Source: Haliea sp.
Lineage (GTDB): Bacteria; Pseudomonadota; Gammaproteobacteria; Pseudomonadales; Halieaceae
NCBI GenBank assembly: GCA_024642265.1
Contig: JAHEBL010000010.1
Coordinates: 1 to 41,261, forward strand
Direction of reading: 5' to 3'
DNA: 41,261 nt
Below, piece by piece: positions 7,300 to 15,071 of the stretch. The stretch's first letter is position 1. Each line of letters starts with the position of its first letter. Position numbers and translations under genes: made by a program. The notes under the pieces are model-generated. The model was not told where the DNA came from, made no database searches, and worked only from the letters and a program-made list of their open reading frames with translations.

Positions 7300-8964
7300 T
7301 CAGGCTGCATTCTCTATGAGTGAGCGGGTGATGACTTTCAGGGCCAGAGTCTCCTCCGCACCCTCGAAAATGGACAGTACCCTCGCATCCACAAAATAGC
7401 GGCTCACCGGTACTTCCTCCGCGTAGCCCATGCCGCCGTGGATCTGCAGGGCCTCGCGAGTAACCCATTCGGCGGTTTTGCAGGTAAACAGCTTGGCGCC
7501 ACTGGCTTCCATGTCGCCCTTGCCTTCATCCATCAGGCGGGCAACTCCGTAGGTGATCTGCCGGCAGGCGGCCAGGTGGGCTGTCATGCGGGCGAGTTTC
7601 ACCCGGGTGAGCTGGTAATCGCCAATGGCGTGGTTGAATACCACGCGTTCCCTGGAGTAGGAAATGGAACGCTCCAGGGCAGCACGCATCAGGCCTACCG
7701 CGCGGCCCGCGGTCTGGATGCGGCCACCGGCGAAGCCCGCCATGGCGAAGTAGAAGCCCTTGCCCTGGCCTTCAGAGCCTCCCAGCATGTTGGCCTCGGG
7801 AACAAAGAAATCATCAAAGAACAACTCGTATGAGTGCATGCCGCGGTAGCCTAGCGTCGCGATTGCGCGGCCGGTCAGCGTACCGCCCGTCTCCGGGGTG
7901 ACCTCGAATTCATGACCATCGCTGCTGGGCTTTTCCACCAGGAACATGGACAGGCCGCGGTAGCCCTGGGCGGGGTCCGGGTTGGTGCGCGCCAGTACCA
8001 GCAGCACCCCGGCTTTGCCCCCGAAGGTACACCAGGTCTTGGCGCCGTTGAGTATCCAGCCGCCCTCCGTCGGCGTTGCCTTGAGCTTCACGCCGGCAAC
8101 ATCCGAGCCGTAGTTGGGCTCGGTCACCGCCACGGCGCAGAGGGGGTCACCCACCGCGAGTTTGGGTAACCAGTGCTGCTTCTGCTCTTCGGTGCCTCCC
8201 TTGAGCAGTGCCCGGGCAAGGATTTCCGGACGGGTGATCAGGCTGCCGGCGGCGCCGAGTGAGCCGCGTGACAGCTCCTCGGTGACCACGATCATGCCCA
8301 TGTTATCTTCCTTGTCATCCTCCTGCAGTCCGCCATAGCTCTCGGGAATGGACAATCCGAAAACACCCATTTCCTTAAGGGGTTCCAGGATGGCGTCGGG
8401 AATGATCAGGTCCTGCCGGTGTACCTCCTCGGCCAGGGGCATCACCACGTCGTCTGCAAATTTGTGGAAGGTGTCGCGCATCATGGTGTAGCGCTCTTCC
8501 AGCAGGTCGGGTCCCAGATCGGCACCCCGGTCCACCACGTCCTGGCCGATGGCCGCGATATTGGCAGCGCTGAGCTGGCTGGCCAGGAACGCCGCCTGGC
8601 TGTTGAGCACCGCGGCGACATCGGCATCCGCCAGCTCGAAATCCGCGAGGCGGGCCCGCAGGCGGGCGCAACTGGCGGTAACGGCCTCGGCACAGAACAG
8701 GGCGCAGAGACGGCTGGTGAATTCGTCGTCGCACTGGCGGGAGTGATCCAGCATAAAGCGCGCCGCGCAGCACTCCGCCCAGCTCAGCGACAGCTCGTAG
8801 GAAACCAGTTGGTAAGCATCGAGCTTCGCGTTCGACAGCTTGCCCGCATCGAGTGTTTTCGCCTTGAGTGTGCTCAGGGCGCGGTCGATAAGATCCTGTG
8901 TGCCCTGCAGTACAGCGGCCGCCTGGTCCAGTAATTGGCGGCCTGTCGAAGAGACGTCAGTCAT
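7300..8964 (-). CDS. mcd: Methylsuccinyl-CoA dehydrogenase (FAD)
   Basis: A 554-residue acyl-CoA dehydrogenase that would oxidise (2S)-methylsuccinyl-CoA to mesaconyl-C1-CoA, passing electrons to ETF. The dehydrogenase core runs from about residue 160, with AVTEPNYGSDVAG, the GGRIQTAGRAVG helix, ALQIHGGMGY and the terminal IFEGAEE segment (532-538) where acyl-CoA dehydrogenases of this type carry active-site residues. About 160 helical residues precede the core. This N-terminal extension distinguishes Mcd from ordinary 380-390-residue acyl-CoA dehydrogenases and supports the call. It is the first gene of the operon, with AAAGG about eleven bases before the ATG and a good sigma70-like promoter some 90 bases upstream. 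Confidence 0.93.
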   Translation of the reverse strand: MTDVSSTGRQLLDQAAAVLQGTQDLIDRALSTLKAKTLDAGKLSNAKLDAYQLVSYELSLSWAECCAARFMLDHSRQCDDEFTSRLCALFCAEAVTASCARLRARLADFELADADVAAVLNSQAAFLASQLSAANIAAIGQDVVDRGADLGPDLLEERYTMMRDTFHKFADDVVMPLAEEVHRQDLIIPDAILEPLKEMGVFGLSIPESYGGLQEDDKEDNMGMIVVTEELSRGSLGAAGSLITRPEILARALLKGGTEEQKQHWLPKLAVGDPLCAVAVTEPNYGSDVAGVKLKATPTEGGWILNGAKTWCTFGGKAGVLLVLARTNPDPAQGYRGLSMFLVEKPSSDGHEFEVTPETGGTLTGRAIATLGYRGMHSYELFFDDFFVPEANMLGGSEGQGKGFYFAMAGFAGGRIQTAGRAVGLMRAALERSISYSRERVVFNHAIGDYQLTRVKLARMTAHLAACRQITYGVARLMDEGKGDMEASGAKLFTCKTAEWVTREALQIHGGMGYAEEVPVSRYFVDARVLSIFEGAEETLALKVITRSLIENAA

Positions 8965-9055
8965 TGTGCTTTCTGCCTTTTGTGATGAACGGGGTGATGG
9001 CTGGGGCTAATCGGGGTGAGCTGGTACCCGGACCCCTCGCGGGAATCAGCCGGCT

Positions 9056-9084
9056 ATTTTATCGTTCGCGGCAGGGGCATACAA
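9056..9084 (-). promoter_or_regulatory. Predicted sigma70-type promoter of the EMC operon
   Basis: On the minus strand TTGTAT (9084-9079) and TAAAAT (9061-9056) are separated by exactly 17 bases, four of six and five of six matches to the -35 and -10 consensus. The start of transcription would be near 9049, giving a leader of about 85 bases before mcd. The leader is GC-rich and I see no cobalamin-riboswitch box in it, although the operon encodes a B12 enzyme. Confidence 0.55.
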
Positions 9085-9185
9085 CCGCGAAGAGCGATCG
9101 TTGCGGGGCCGGGCGCAGCCCGGAAAAGCCGGCCGTTATCTGGACGGGGGCTCTGGTGTAGACGGTGGCAGACCCTGAAAATGAC

Positions 9186-9210
9186 AAAACCCGGCGCGTG
9201 GCCGGGTTTT
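9186..9210 (-). terminator. Intrinsic terminator-like hairpin after the outer-membrane protein gene
   Basis: A perfect ten-base inverted repeat (AAAACCCGGC, then GCCGGGTTTT) encloses a five-base loop. The A/T ends of the stem supply a U-run on either strand, so it could act bidirectionally. It lies about 50 bases beyond the stop of the gene ending at 9258 and upstream of the EMC promoter, so it should insulate the operon. A second, weaker hairpin (arms 9227-9235 and 9240-9248, with one G-T pair) lies between it and the stop codon. Confidence 0.65.
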
Positions 9211-9257
9211 GCGTTATAACTTGAAGCAACCGTCCTTGCGGGCGGTTGTGGTGTAGC

Positions 9258-9791
9258 TTACCAGTTGAAGCCCACACCGATGTTGTACAGGTACAGGCCA
9301 TCATTTGAACCGTTCTCAAACGAATCAGTGCTGTCGAACAACCATGAGTACTCTACGCCGAAGTTGATGTAGGTCTTCTTCAGTACGTACAGCTTCATGC
9401 CGACTTCGATGCCGGCAGCGCCGGTGTCGTCAACGACATCATCTTCACCATAGATATAGCCCAGGTTGGCGCCCAGGTAGGGGCGATAGTTGCCGTCCAG
9501 GAAGTTGTACATGATGAAGCCGCGCGTTGCGCCAGCCCAGCTGTTGCCGCCCTGGTCCTGGTCCACGCCGTTGATGCTCTGGCGCAGGCCGGTCTGCCAT
9601 TTGTCGGTCAGGAAGTAGCCCAGCTCGCCTGAAACGCCGTAGGCGGTAGTGTCAAAGTCGTTGTCGCTGGAACCACTACCGGAAACGGTGAAGCTCTTGT
9701 CACCTTTTACCGGGCCGTCACCGGGAGCGGCAAAGCTTACCAGCGGGGCAGCCAGCAGGGCCGATGCAATCAATACCAGAGTCTTGTTCAT
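9258..9791 (-). CDS. Outer-membrane beta-barrel protein
   Basis: A 177-residue small outer-membrane barrel. It begins with a clear signal peptide, MNKTLVLIASALLAAPLVSFA, ending near residue 21, followed by alternating polar/aromatic strands. Examples are YGVSGELGYFLTDKW, YRPYLGANLGYIYG and YINFGVEYSWLF. The last residues, GVGFNW, end in Trp, the aromatic C-terminus used for outer-membrane assembly. The family is probably the general OMP_b-brl type. I do not see a specific OmpW or OmpA signature, so no substrate is proposed. The ATG at 9791 is chosen because GGAGGT (9804-9799) sits seven bases upstream and because it opens the signal peptide. An FNR-like box lies about 150 bases upstream. Confidence 0.82.
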   Translation of the reverse strand: MNKTLVLIASALLAAPLVSFAAPGDGPVKGDKSFTVSGSGSSDNDFDTTAYGVSGELGYFLTDKWQTGLRQSINGVDQDQGGNSWAGATRGFIMYNFLDGNYRPYLGANLGYIYGEDDVVDDTGAAGIEVGMKLYVLKKTYINFGVEYSWLFDSTDSFENGSNDGLYLYNIGVGFNW

Positions 9792-9934
9792 TACGTGTAC
9801 CTCCACAAAAATTAATTCCAACAGGCATGTGTGCCCTGTCAGTGGTGCGCATCTTGGGGCAAGTGAAGCGTGAAAAATAGTAAATATTCAGCTACGTGAG
9901 TGTGATTTTCACACAGGATATTTAGCTGTTTCAG

Positions 9935-9948
9935 GTGATCCATATCAA
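9935..9948. promoter_or_regulatory. FNR/ANR-like palindrome
   Basis: GTGATCCATATCAA matches the FNR/ANR consensus TTGAT-N4-ATCAA at nine of ten specified bases. It lies in the divergent region between the outer-membrane protein gene (start 9791, minus) and the mcl2-like gene (start 10112, plus). A minus-strand -10-like TACTAT at 9882-9877 would place the box near -71, a spacing used by activators that contact RNA polymerase from upstream. The -35 there is poor, which fits activator dependence. Assignment to one gene or the other is an inference. Confidence 0.45.
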
Positions 9949-10111
9949 TTTTGAAGACGGGTAAATGGGGACCCGGGGGCGCGCAATGCCCGCCCCGCCT
10001 GCGTTTCCCGGTGACGGGCTGCTGTTGCCTCCGCGGTGCCGGTTTCTGTATGCTGGCCACCCTTTAAAACGCACAGTCAACAAGACTGTGTCTGCCGTAT
10101 GGAGCCTGAAT

Positions 10112-10984
10112 ATGACTATCAGACCTCGCCGTTCCCTCCTTTATATGCCCGGTTCGAATCCGCGGGCCCTGGATAAAGCCAGATCCCTGCCAGCCGACGG
10201 CCTGATACTCGACCTCGAAGATGCCGTTGCGCCTGACGCCAAGGGGCTGGCCCGGGAGCAAATCGTCGCCGCGTTGGCTGAAGGCGGCTACGGCCACCGT
10301 GAACTGCTGGTTCGCATCAATGCCCTGTCCACCGAGTGGGGGGCGGAAGATGTCCGCGCCATCGCCGCGGCCGGCACGCCACCCGACGGGGTTTTGATTC
10401 CCAAGGTATCTACTGCCGAGGATGTTAAAGAAGCCATCTCGGCGTTTGAGTCGGCGGGTTGTCCTGCCTCGGTCGATTTCTGGATCATGATCGAAACCCC
10501 GCTGTGCATACTTAACATAGCCGAGGTTACCGCTGCGCACCCGAGGTTGAAGGGTGTCGTGATGGGAACCTCGGACTTGTCCAAGGACACGCGGGTGCGC
10601 CATACCCCAGATCGGCTGGGTTTTATTACTGCACTCAATCTCAGCGTTTACGCCGCCCGTGCGCACGGCCTGGAGGTTATCGACGGCGTCCATCTGAACC
10701 TGGATGACGACGCTGGGCTGGAGGCCGCCTGTCGGCAGGGCAGGGAACTGGGTTTTGACGGCAAGAGCCTGATTCACCCGAAACAAATCGCCGCGGCGAA
10801 TGCGGCATTTGCGCCGGATGAAGCAGAGCTTGACCAGGCCAGGGCCATCATCGACTGCTGGCAGCAGGCGCAGGCGGAGGGCAAGGGGGTGGTCGTGCTC
10901 AACGGTCGCCTGGTGGAAAACCTCCATGTCGAGGAAGCGCAGCGCCTGCTGGAACTGGGTGACGCCATCGCCAGCATCAGCTAG
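10112..10984 (+). CDS. mcl2: CitE-like CoA-ester lyase, probable (3S)-malyl-CoA thioesterase
   Basis: A 290-residue HpcH/HpaI (CitE) family protein. Key residues are visible: DLED (34-37), Arg68, the metal-ligand Glu128 in MIETP, and Asp155 in GTSDLSKD. Known relatives include Rhodobacter Mcl2, which hydrolyses malyl-CoA to malate and CoA and completes malate synthesis in the EMC pathway, and citramalyl-CoA lyases. Proximity to the EMC operon and resemblance to Mcl2 from memory favour the thioesterase, but fold and motifs cannot separate the two. The chosen ATG at 10112 follows GGAG (10101-10104) and fits the family start RRSLLYMPGSNP. The same frame opens 49 codons earlier without a ribosome-binding site. 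Confidence 0.75.
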   Translation: MTIRPRRSLLYMPGSNPRALDKARSLPADGLILDLEDAVAPDAKGLAREQIVAALAEGGYGHRELLVRINALSTEWGAEDVRAIAAAGTPPDGVLIPKVSTAEDVKEAISAFESAGCPASVDFWIMIETPLCILNIAEVTAAHPRLKGVVMGTSDLSKDTRVRHTPDRLGFITALNLSVYAARAHGLEVIDGVHLNLDDDAGLEAACRQGRELGFDGKSLIHPKQIAAANAAFAPDEAELDQARAIIDCWQQAQAEGKGVVVLNGRLVENLHVEEAQRLLELGDAIASIS

Positions 10985-11102
10985 CGCCGCACCGTGTGTT
11001 GCGGCTGGATACGCCTGGTTTCAGTCCAAACCTTGATCCAGTCGCTACACTCGCGCTGCCTGCCGCGCTAGTGTTAGCTCGTTCATTGTAGCCGGAGGCC
11101 CC

Positions 11103-12476
11103 ATGGAAAAGCTGAGCTCACAGGACGCGGGCTTTCTCAAGATTGAATCCGCTCACTGTCCCTTTCACGTCGCCGGATTGATGATCCTGAAATTACCCGC
11201 GCATGCCTCGCGGGACTATCTGCGACAACTGGCGCGCAAATGCGGCCGGATGAATGAAGTCTGGCCCATGCTGAACAAGAAGCTGCAGGACCCGGTTAAC
11301 CTGTCAGCTGCCGCCTGGGTACCTGCTGACGATTACCGCGCCGAGCGCCATGTGTTGCACTACGCACTGCCCGGGCCTGGCCGCATGGATGACCTGCTGC
11401 GCCTGGTTACCCGCGCCCATGAGCGGCCGCTGGACCGTTCGCGGCCGCTGTGGGAGATGCATGTTATCGAGGGCCTGAGTGGCGACCGCTTTGCGCTCTA
11501 CTGCAAGATTCATCACTCACTGATAGACGGTGTGGGCGCGATGAAGATGATGCAGTCGTTTCTCAGCCCGTCGCCGAAGGAAAAGATCGACCTCAACCGG
11601 GTCCATCCTGCAATAGAGAAAAACGACGGTCATCACTCGCTGTTCCAGGCGCTCGGGGATATGACCCGGAGTATGCAAAAGCAGTACAGGGCACTGCCGG
11701 AGTTGTCCCGCCTGCTGGCACACATGGGGGCCGATGCGCTGCAGGGCAAGCAGGATGTCATGCGCCTGCCGTTCACCTCTCCGCGTACTATTTTCAATAC
11801 GCAGCTGGATTCAAGCCGGGCAATAACGGTTTGTGACCTGTCCCTGGGCGGCGTCAGGAAAATCGCCCGCCAGGCGGGTGGCTCAATCAACGACGTGTTG
11901 CTGGCCGTCTGTGGTGGTGCGCTCAGGCGCTACCTGCTGGCCCAGAAGGCCCTGCCCAAGCCTTCTCTCGTTGCCGGTATGCCGGTTTCCCTGAAGGCCG
12001 CAGGGGAGGAGGGTGGTAACAAGCTCAGTTACATCATGAGCCCATTTTTCACCGACGAGAGCGATGACTGGCGGCGCCTGCAGCGGGTAATGAAAGTCAC
12101 GCGTGGCGCCAAGGCCGAACTGGGCAAGGTGTCGACGACCGCCGCGGAGGATTACTACGCATTGCTCATGGCGCCGACAGTCCTGCTCACCGTCACGGGC
12201 CACGCGACCCTGGTGCGGCCTGCCACCAACGCCATATTTTCAAACGTGCCCGGTTCACCGGACAAGCTGTATATCGAGGGAGCCGAACTGGAGCATCTGT
12301 ACCCGCTGTCGATCGTCACCGATGGCATGGGCCTGAATATCACCGTGGTAAGTCATGCAAACAGGTTATGCTTTGCGATTATCAGCTGCCCCACAGAACA
12401 GCCGGGGATCGAGACTCTGGGCAAGTTGCTCAAGGAAAGCTACCGGGACTTGCAGGCCGCCGCTCGCAATGCCTGA
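11103..12476 (+). CDS. Wax ester synthase / acyl-CoA:diacylglycerol acyltransferase
   Basis: A 457-residue WS/DGAT-family acyltransferase of the normal length for the family. It would esterify acyl-CoA to fatty alcohols or diacylglycerol, making storage lipid at the inner membrane. The catalytic motif HHSLIDG is at 137-143, preceded by PLWEMHVIEGL (115-125). The family's second conserved element, NDVLLAVCGGALR, follows in the C-terminal half. GGAGG lies five bases before the ATG. The gene appears monocistronic and ends 31 bases from the stop of rlmJ on the other strand. Which lipid is made cannot be read from the sequence. Confidence 0.9.
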   Translation: MEKLSSQDAGFLKIESAHCPFHVAGLMILKLPAHASRDYLRQLARKCGRMNEVWPMLNKKLQDPVNLSAAAWVPADDYRAERHVLHYALPGPGRMDDLLRLVTRAHERPLDRSRPLWEMHVIEGLSGDRFALYCKIHHSLIDGVGAMKMMQSFLSPSPKEKIDLNRVHPAIEKNDGHHSLFQALGDMTRSMQKQYRALPELSRLLAHMGADALQGKQDVMRLPFTSPRTIFNTQLDSSRAITVCDLSLGGVRKIARQAGGSINDVLLAVCGGALRRYLLAQKALPKPSLVAGMPVSLKAAGEEGGNKLSYIMSPFFTDESDDWRRLQRVMKVTRGAKAELGKVSTTAAEDYYALLMAPTVLLTVTGHATLVRPATNAIFSNVPGSPDKLYIEGAELEHLYPLSIVTDGMGLNITVVSHANRLCFAIISCPTEQPGIETLGKLLKESYRDLQAAARNA

Positions 12477-12507
12477 GCACTGCGGCTGAAATTTCGCAGG
12501 CGCAGCC

Positions 12508-13368
12508 CTAATTCCTCTGCTCCGGCTCCCCTTCCAGCCAGCGCACGGTGGCCGTTGCAACACCGGGCGCGAGGGTCTGCGCCACCGGCGGCATCACCAC
12601 TCCCAATACTTCGTCCGCCTGCCATGGCGGGTTCACGAAGGCCATGCCGGAGCCATACATGCCACCGTCCTCGACTTGTCCGGTCACAGTGAGCTCACTC
12701 AGCAGTATGTTACCCAGGTCCGCGCGCGCCAGTGCCGCCAGTAGTTCGAGATGCCTCGATGCGGGCAGCAGGGGATACCAGATGGCGTAGATGGCATTCG
12801 CCCAGCGGCCGTGTGCGCCAGCGACCAATGCTGCGATGCGCCGATACTCGTCTTTTACCTCATAACTCGGATCAAGCAACACCAGGCCGCGCCTCACAGG
12901 TGGTGGCACCAGTGCGATCAGTCCTTCGTAACAGTCCCTTGCATGCACGCTGAACCGCGCGTCACCCCGGAAATTCTTTTTCAGGCTGAGCTGTGATTGC
13001 GGGTGCAGCTCGAACAACAGCGCCTTGTCCTGTGCCCGCAGCCACTGCCGGGCGAGTGCCGGCGAGCCGGGATAGCGGCGCAACACGCCGTCCTGGTTCA
13101 GTTCCGCAACTGCCCGGAGATAGGCGCAGAGCGCAGGTGAATCAGTACTTTGCGCAGGGCGCCACAATTTGCCTATGCCGTCGGCGAACTCAGTGGTCTT
13201 GCGCGCCTGGGCGCTGGCCAGGTCATAGCTGCCGGCGCCGGCGTGGCAGTCTACATAGGAGAAAGGCTTGTCTTTCTTCAGGAGAGCCTCGATCAGGATG
13301 CGCAGGCACAGGTGCTTGTGGACGTCGGCAAAATTACCGGCGTGGTACTCGTGCTGGTAGCTCAGCAT
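12508..13368 (-). CDS. rlmJ: 23S rRNA (adenine(2030)-N6)-methyltransferase RlmJ
   Basis: A 286-residue RlmJ-family enzyme, close to the 280 residues of the E. coli protein, which methylates A2030 of 23S rRNA. The start MLSYQHEYHAGNFADVHKH is the typical RlmJ N-terminus and fixes the ATG at 13368. The SAM-binding segment is VDCHAGAGSY (39-48). The catalytic motif, normally DPPY, reads DPSY (166-169) in LLDPSYEVKDEY. The second Pro-rich segment, FVNPPWQ, and the WYPLL strand are also present. The Pro to Ser change in the catalytic loop is unusual. Everything else looks intact, so I expect an active enzyme. Confidence 0.93.
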   Translation of the reverse strand: MLSYQHEYHAGNFADVHKHLCLRILIEALLKKDKPFSYVDCHAGAGSYDLASAQARKTTEFADGIGKLWRPAQSTDSPALCAYLRAVAELNQDGVLRRYPGSPALARQWLRAQDKALLFELHPQSQLSLKKNFRGDARFSVHARDCYEGLIALVPPPVRRGLVLLDPSYEVKDEYRRIAALVAGAHGRWANAIYAIWYPLLPASRHLELLAALARADLGNILLSELTVTGQVEDGGMYGSGMAFVNPPWQADEVLGVVMPPVAQTLAPGVATATVRWLEGEPEQRN

Positions 13369-13457
13369 ACGCCGAGGCTGCGCGCCTGGCTGAGCAAGCG
13401 CAATGCCTGAGCGGTCAGGGTATGTCTGTGCGGATAAGTGATCGCCGGAAAGTCCCG

Positions 13458-13625
13458 TTAATCTGTCCGGATTTCGGTGCGTGAGCCGCCGTCGAAACAG
13501 GCCTTGCTGCTGTTGCCGGGACATATCACCTGGTAGGTCGTGCACTTGCCACAGCCCTCAACTCCCACGTTGAAAACAGCGCGCTCCGGGCCGGACCGAT
13601 AAGCTGGCTTTAACCGTACTGGCAT
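13458..13625 (-). CDS. Small cysteine-rich protein
   Basis: A 55-residue protein not recognised. It has four cysteines, C25, C28, C35 and C43 (CxxC-x6-C-x7-C), which could bind a metal ion, and no hydrophobic segment. The start at 13625 is preferred because AAGGGA lies seven bases upstream on the minus strand. The frame extends further but without a ribosome-binding site. It lies alone between rlmJ (89 bases downstream) and an unrecognised gene (139 bases upstream). The reading is tentative because of its size. Confidence 0.5.
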   Translation of the reverse strand: MPVRLKPAYRSGPERAVFNVGVEGCGKCTTYQVICPGNSSKACFDGGSRTEIRTD

Positions 13626-13764
13626 ATGGATGTCCCTTGCCTCGAAAAGATCGGGAGAGCCGGAGTTGGCTCTGCAGGATAGTAGTCGCGATTTCGGGCT
13701 CATTCAAGGCTGGCAACAGCGAGCGCTGACGGCCCCGATCGCAGTCCGGACCCGCTGGCCTGGG

Positions 13765-15057
13765 TTATTGGAATCCCTGCCTATAGATTGTGCAGCTGTC
13801 CAGGCGGCGCTCGATTTCGCTGTTGACCAGCGCGTAGGCAGCGCTGTCGAGATCCTCGTAGCGGCTCTTGAATTCCAGTTCCATCAGGCCTTCCGGCAAG
13901 TCGTCGTAGCCTGGCATATAGTCCGCTTCCTGCGCCCGATTGCCCATAAAGTGTTGTAATTCGACTGCTTTGGTACCCAGCGCAACTTCGGCCAGGGATA
14001 CCCCTGCGCGGTCGGCCAGCAGGTCCGCGAAGCTGAAGCCGGAACCGCCCCTGGAATCGTCCATTTCCTTGAACACGCCAATAGTGTCCGCCAGGGCACT
14101 TCCGCCAGCCGCGGTGAGGGCCGCTGAAATACCGAAGTGCCTGGCCAGGTCAGTTCTCCCGCGCAGTGTCAGCTTGATGGGTCCCGGCTCAGGCAGGCCC
14201 TCGGCGGCCTGCGAGCCCACCAGGTAGCCGATGGAATTTCCGCTGAGCATCACGCCCAGCGCCAGCAACAGGGCGCGGTTCTCTGCCGTCGGGTCCTTAC
14301 TCCCGGCGCTGCGCTCTAGCGCCAGCGTGAACAGGGGTTGCAGCAGGCGATCCAGGGATACCGCGCCGCGGCCGTGTGTGAGGGACTGGCGAGCGATTTC
14401 AGTGTAGTACGCGATAATTCGCTGGCGATCCTGCTCGGGTAGAAACAGCTCGCGCCCCGTCGCCTGCAGGCGCTCAGCGAGGCCTGCTTGCCACTCATAG
14501 ACAATCTGTAGAGCCTGTGGCTGTACACTGATCTCCTGTACGGCGGTCATTGCATCGCGATACTCGGTGAAGCGGCTGGAGAGGTAGTGGTCAATGACAG
14601 TGAGCAATGGGCCGAACAGCCAGCCTGGAAGCCGGGTATCTCCAAACTGCAGTCGATCAAGCGCCAGGTGTGACCCGCTTTGCTCCAGCCGGGCCGACAG
14701 GTTGAGGAACTGCCCGAGTGGGTTGGCGGGGAGCGCCAGGCTGTAGTCCAGATCCACCCTGCCCGGGTTCAGCTTTACGCTCAGCGCCTGGTGTTTCGCA
14801 TGCGAGACAGCCTGGTTGAGCAGAAGGTTGATGTCGCGGGCACTGATCTCCACGCGGCGTGTCTCACCATCGCGAAGGTCGCGCGGGTCATTTTGTTCAA
14901 GCAGTTCCTTGATGCGGCCCACGTCCTCGTGACGCATGCTGTCGTCCTGTGCGACCAGCGGCTCCTGCTGCACAGCGGTTACCAGCAGCAATGCTGGCAG
15001 TCCCAGGACAAGGAACGGCAGTAACAGTAATAACAGCCTTGGCAACAGCTTGAACAA
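13765..15057 (-). CDS. Conserved-looking hypothetical protein with N-terminal membrane anchor
   Basis: A 430-residue protein that I do not recognise. A hydrophobic N-terminus (about residues 4-28, Leu-rich) should be a signal anchor or uncleaved signal peptide. The rest is soluble, with no catalytic motif I can name, and presumably lies in the periplasm. The start appears to be TTG at 15057, with AGGGG eight bases upstream. The ATG four bases earlier is in another frame. The gene lies 14 bases behind the cupin gene, so the two are probably cotranscribed, though nothing indicates a shared function. Confidence 0.72.
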   Translation of the reverse strand: MFKLLPRLLLLLLPFLVLGLPALLLVTAVQQEPLVAQDDSMRHEDVGRIKELLEQNDPRDLRDGETRRVEISARDINLLLNQAVSHAKHQALSVKLNPGRVDLDYSLALPANPLGQFLNLSARLEQSGSHLALDRLQFGDTRLPGWLFGPLLTVIDHYLSSRFTEYRDAMTAVQEISVQPQALQIVYEWQAGLAERLQATGRELFLPEQDRQRIIAYYTEIARQSLTHGRGAVSLDRLLQPLFTLALERSAGSKDPTAENRALLLALGVMLSGNSIGYLVGSQAAEGLPEPGPIKLTLRGRTDLARHFGISAALTAAGGSALADTIGVFKEMDDSRGGSGFSFADLLADRAGVSLAEVALGTKAVELQHFMGNRAQEADYMPGYDDLPEGLMELEFKSRYEDLDSAAYALVNSEIERRLDSCTIYRQGFQ

Positions 15058-15071
15058 CCATTTTTCCCCTG

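Noticed and set aside
8965-9055. Cobalamin riboswitch in the leader of the EMC operon
   Set aside because: The operon encodes a B12 enzyme, so I looked for the conserved B12 box. None of its sequence elements are present in the leader.
9900-9914. GTGTGA-TTT-TCACAC palindrome, considered as a CRP site
   Set aside because: CRP sites need six bases between TGTGA and TCACA. Here there are three. It may still be an operator for something else, but it is not a CRP match.
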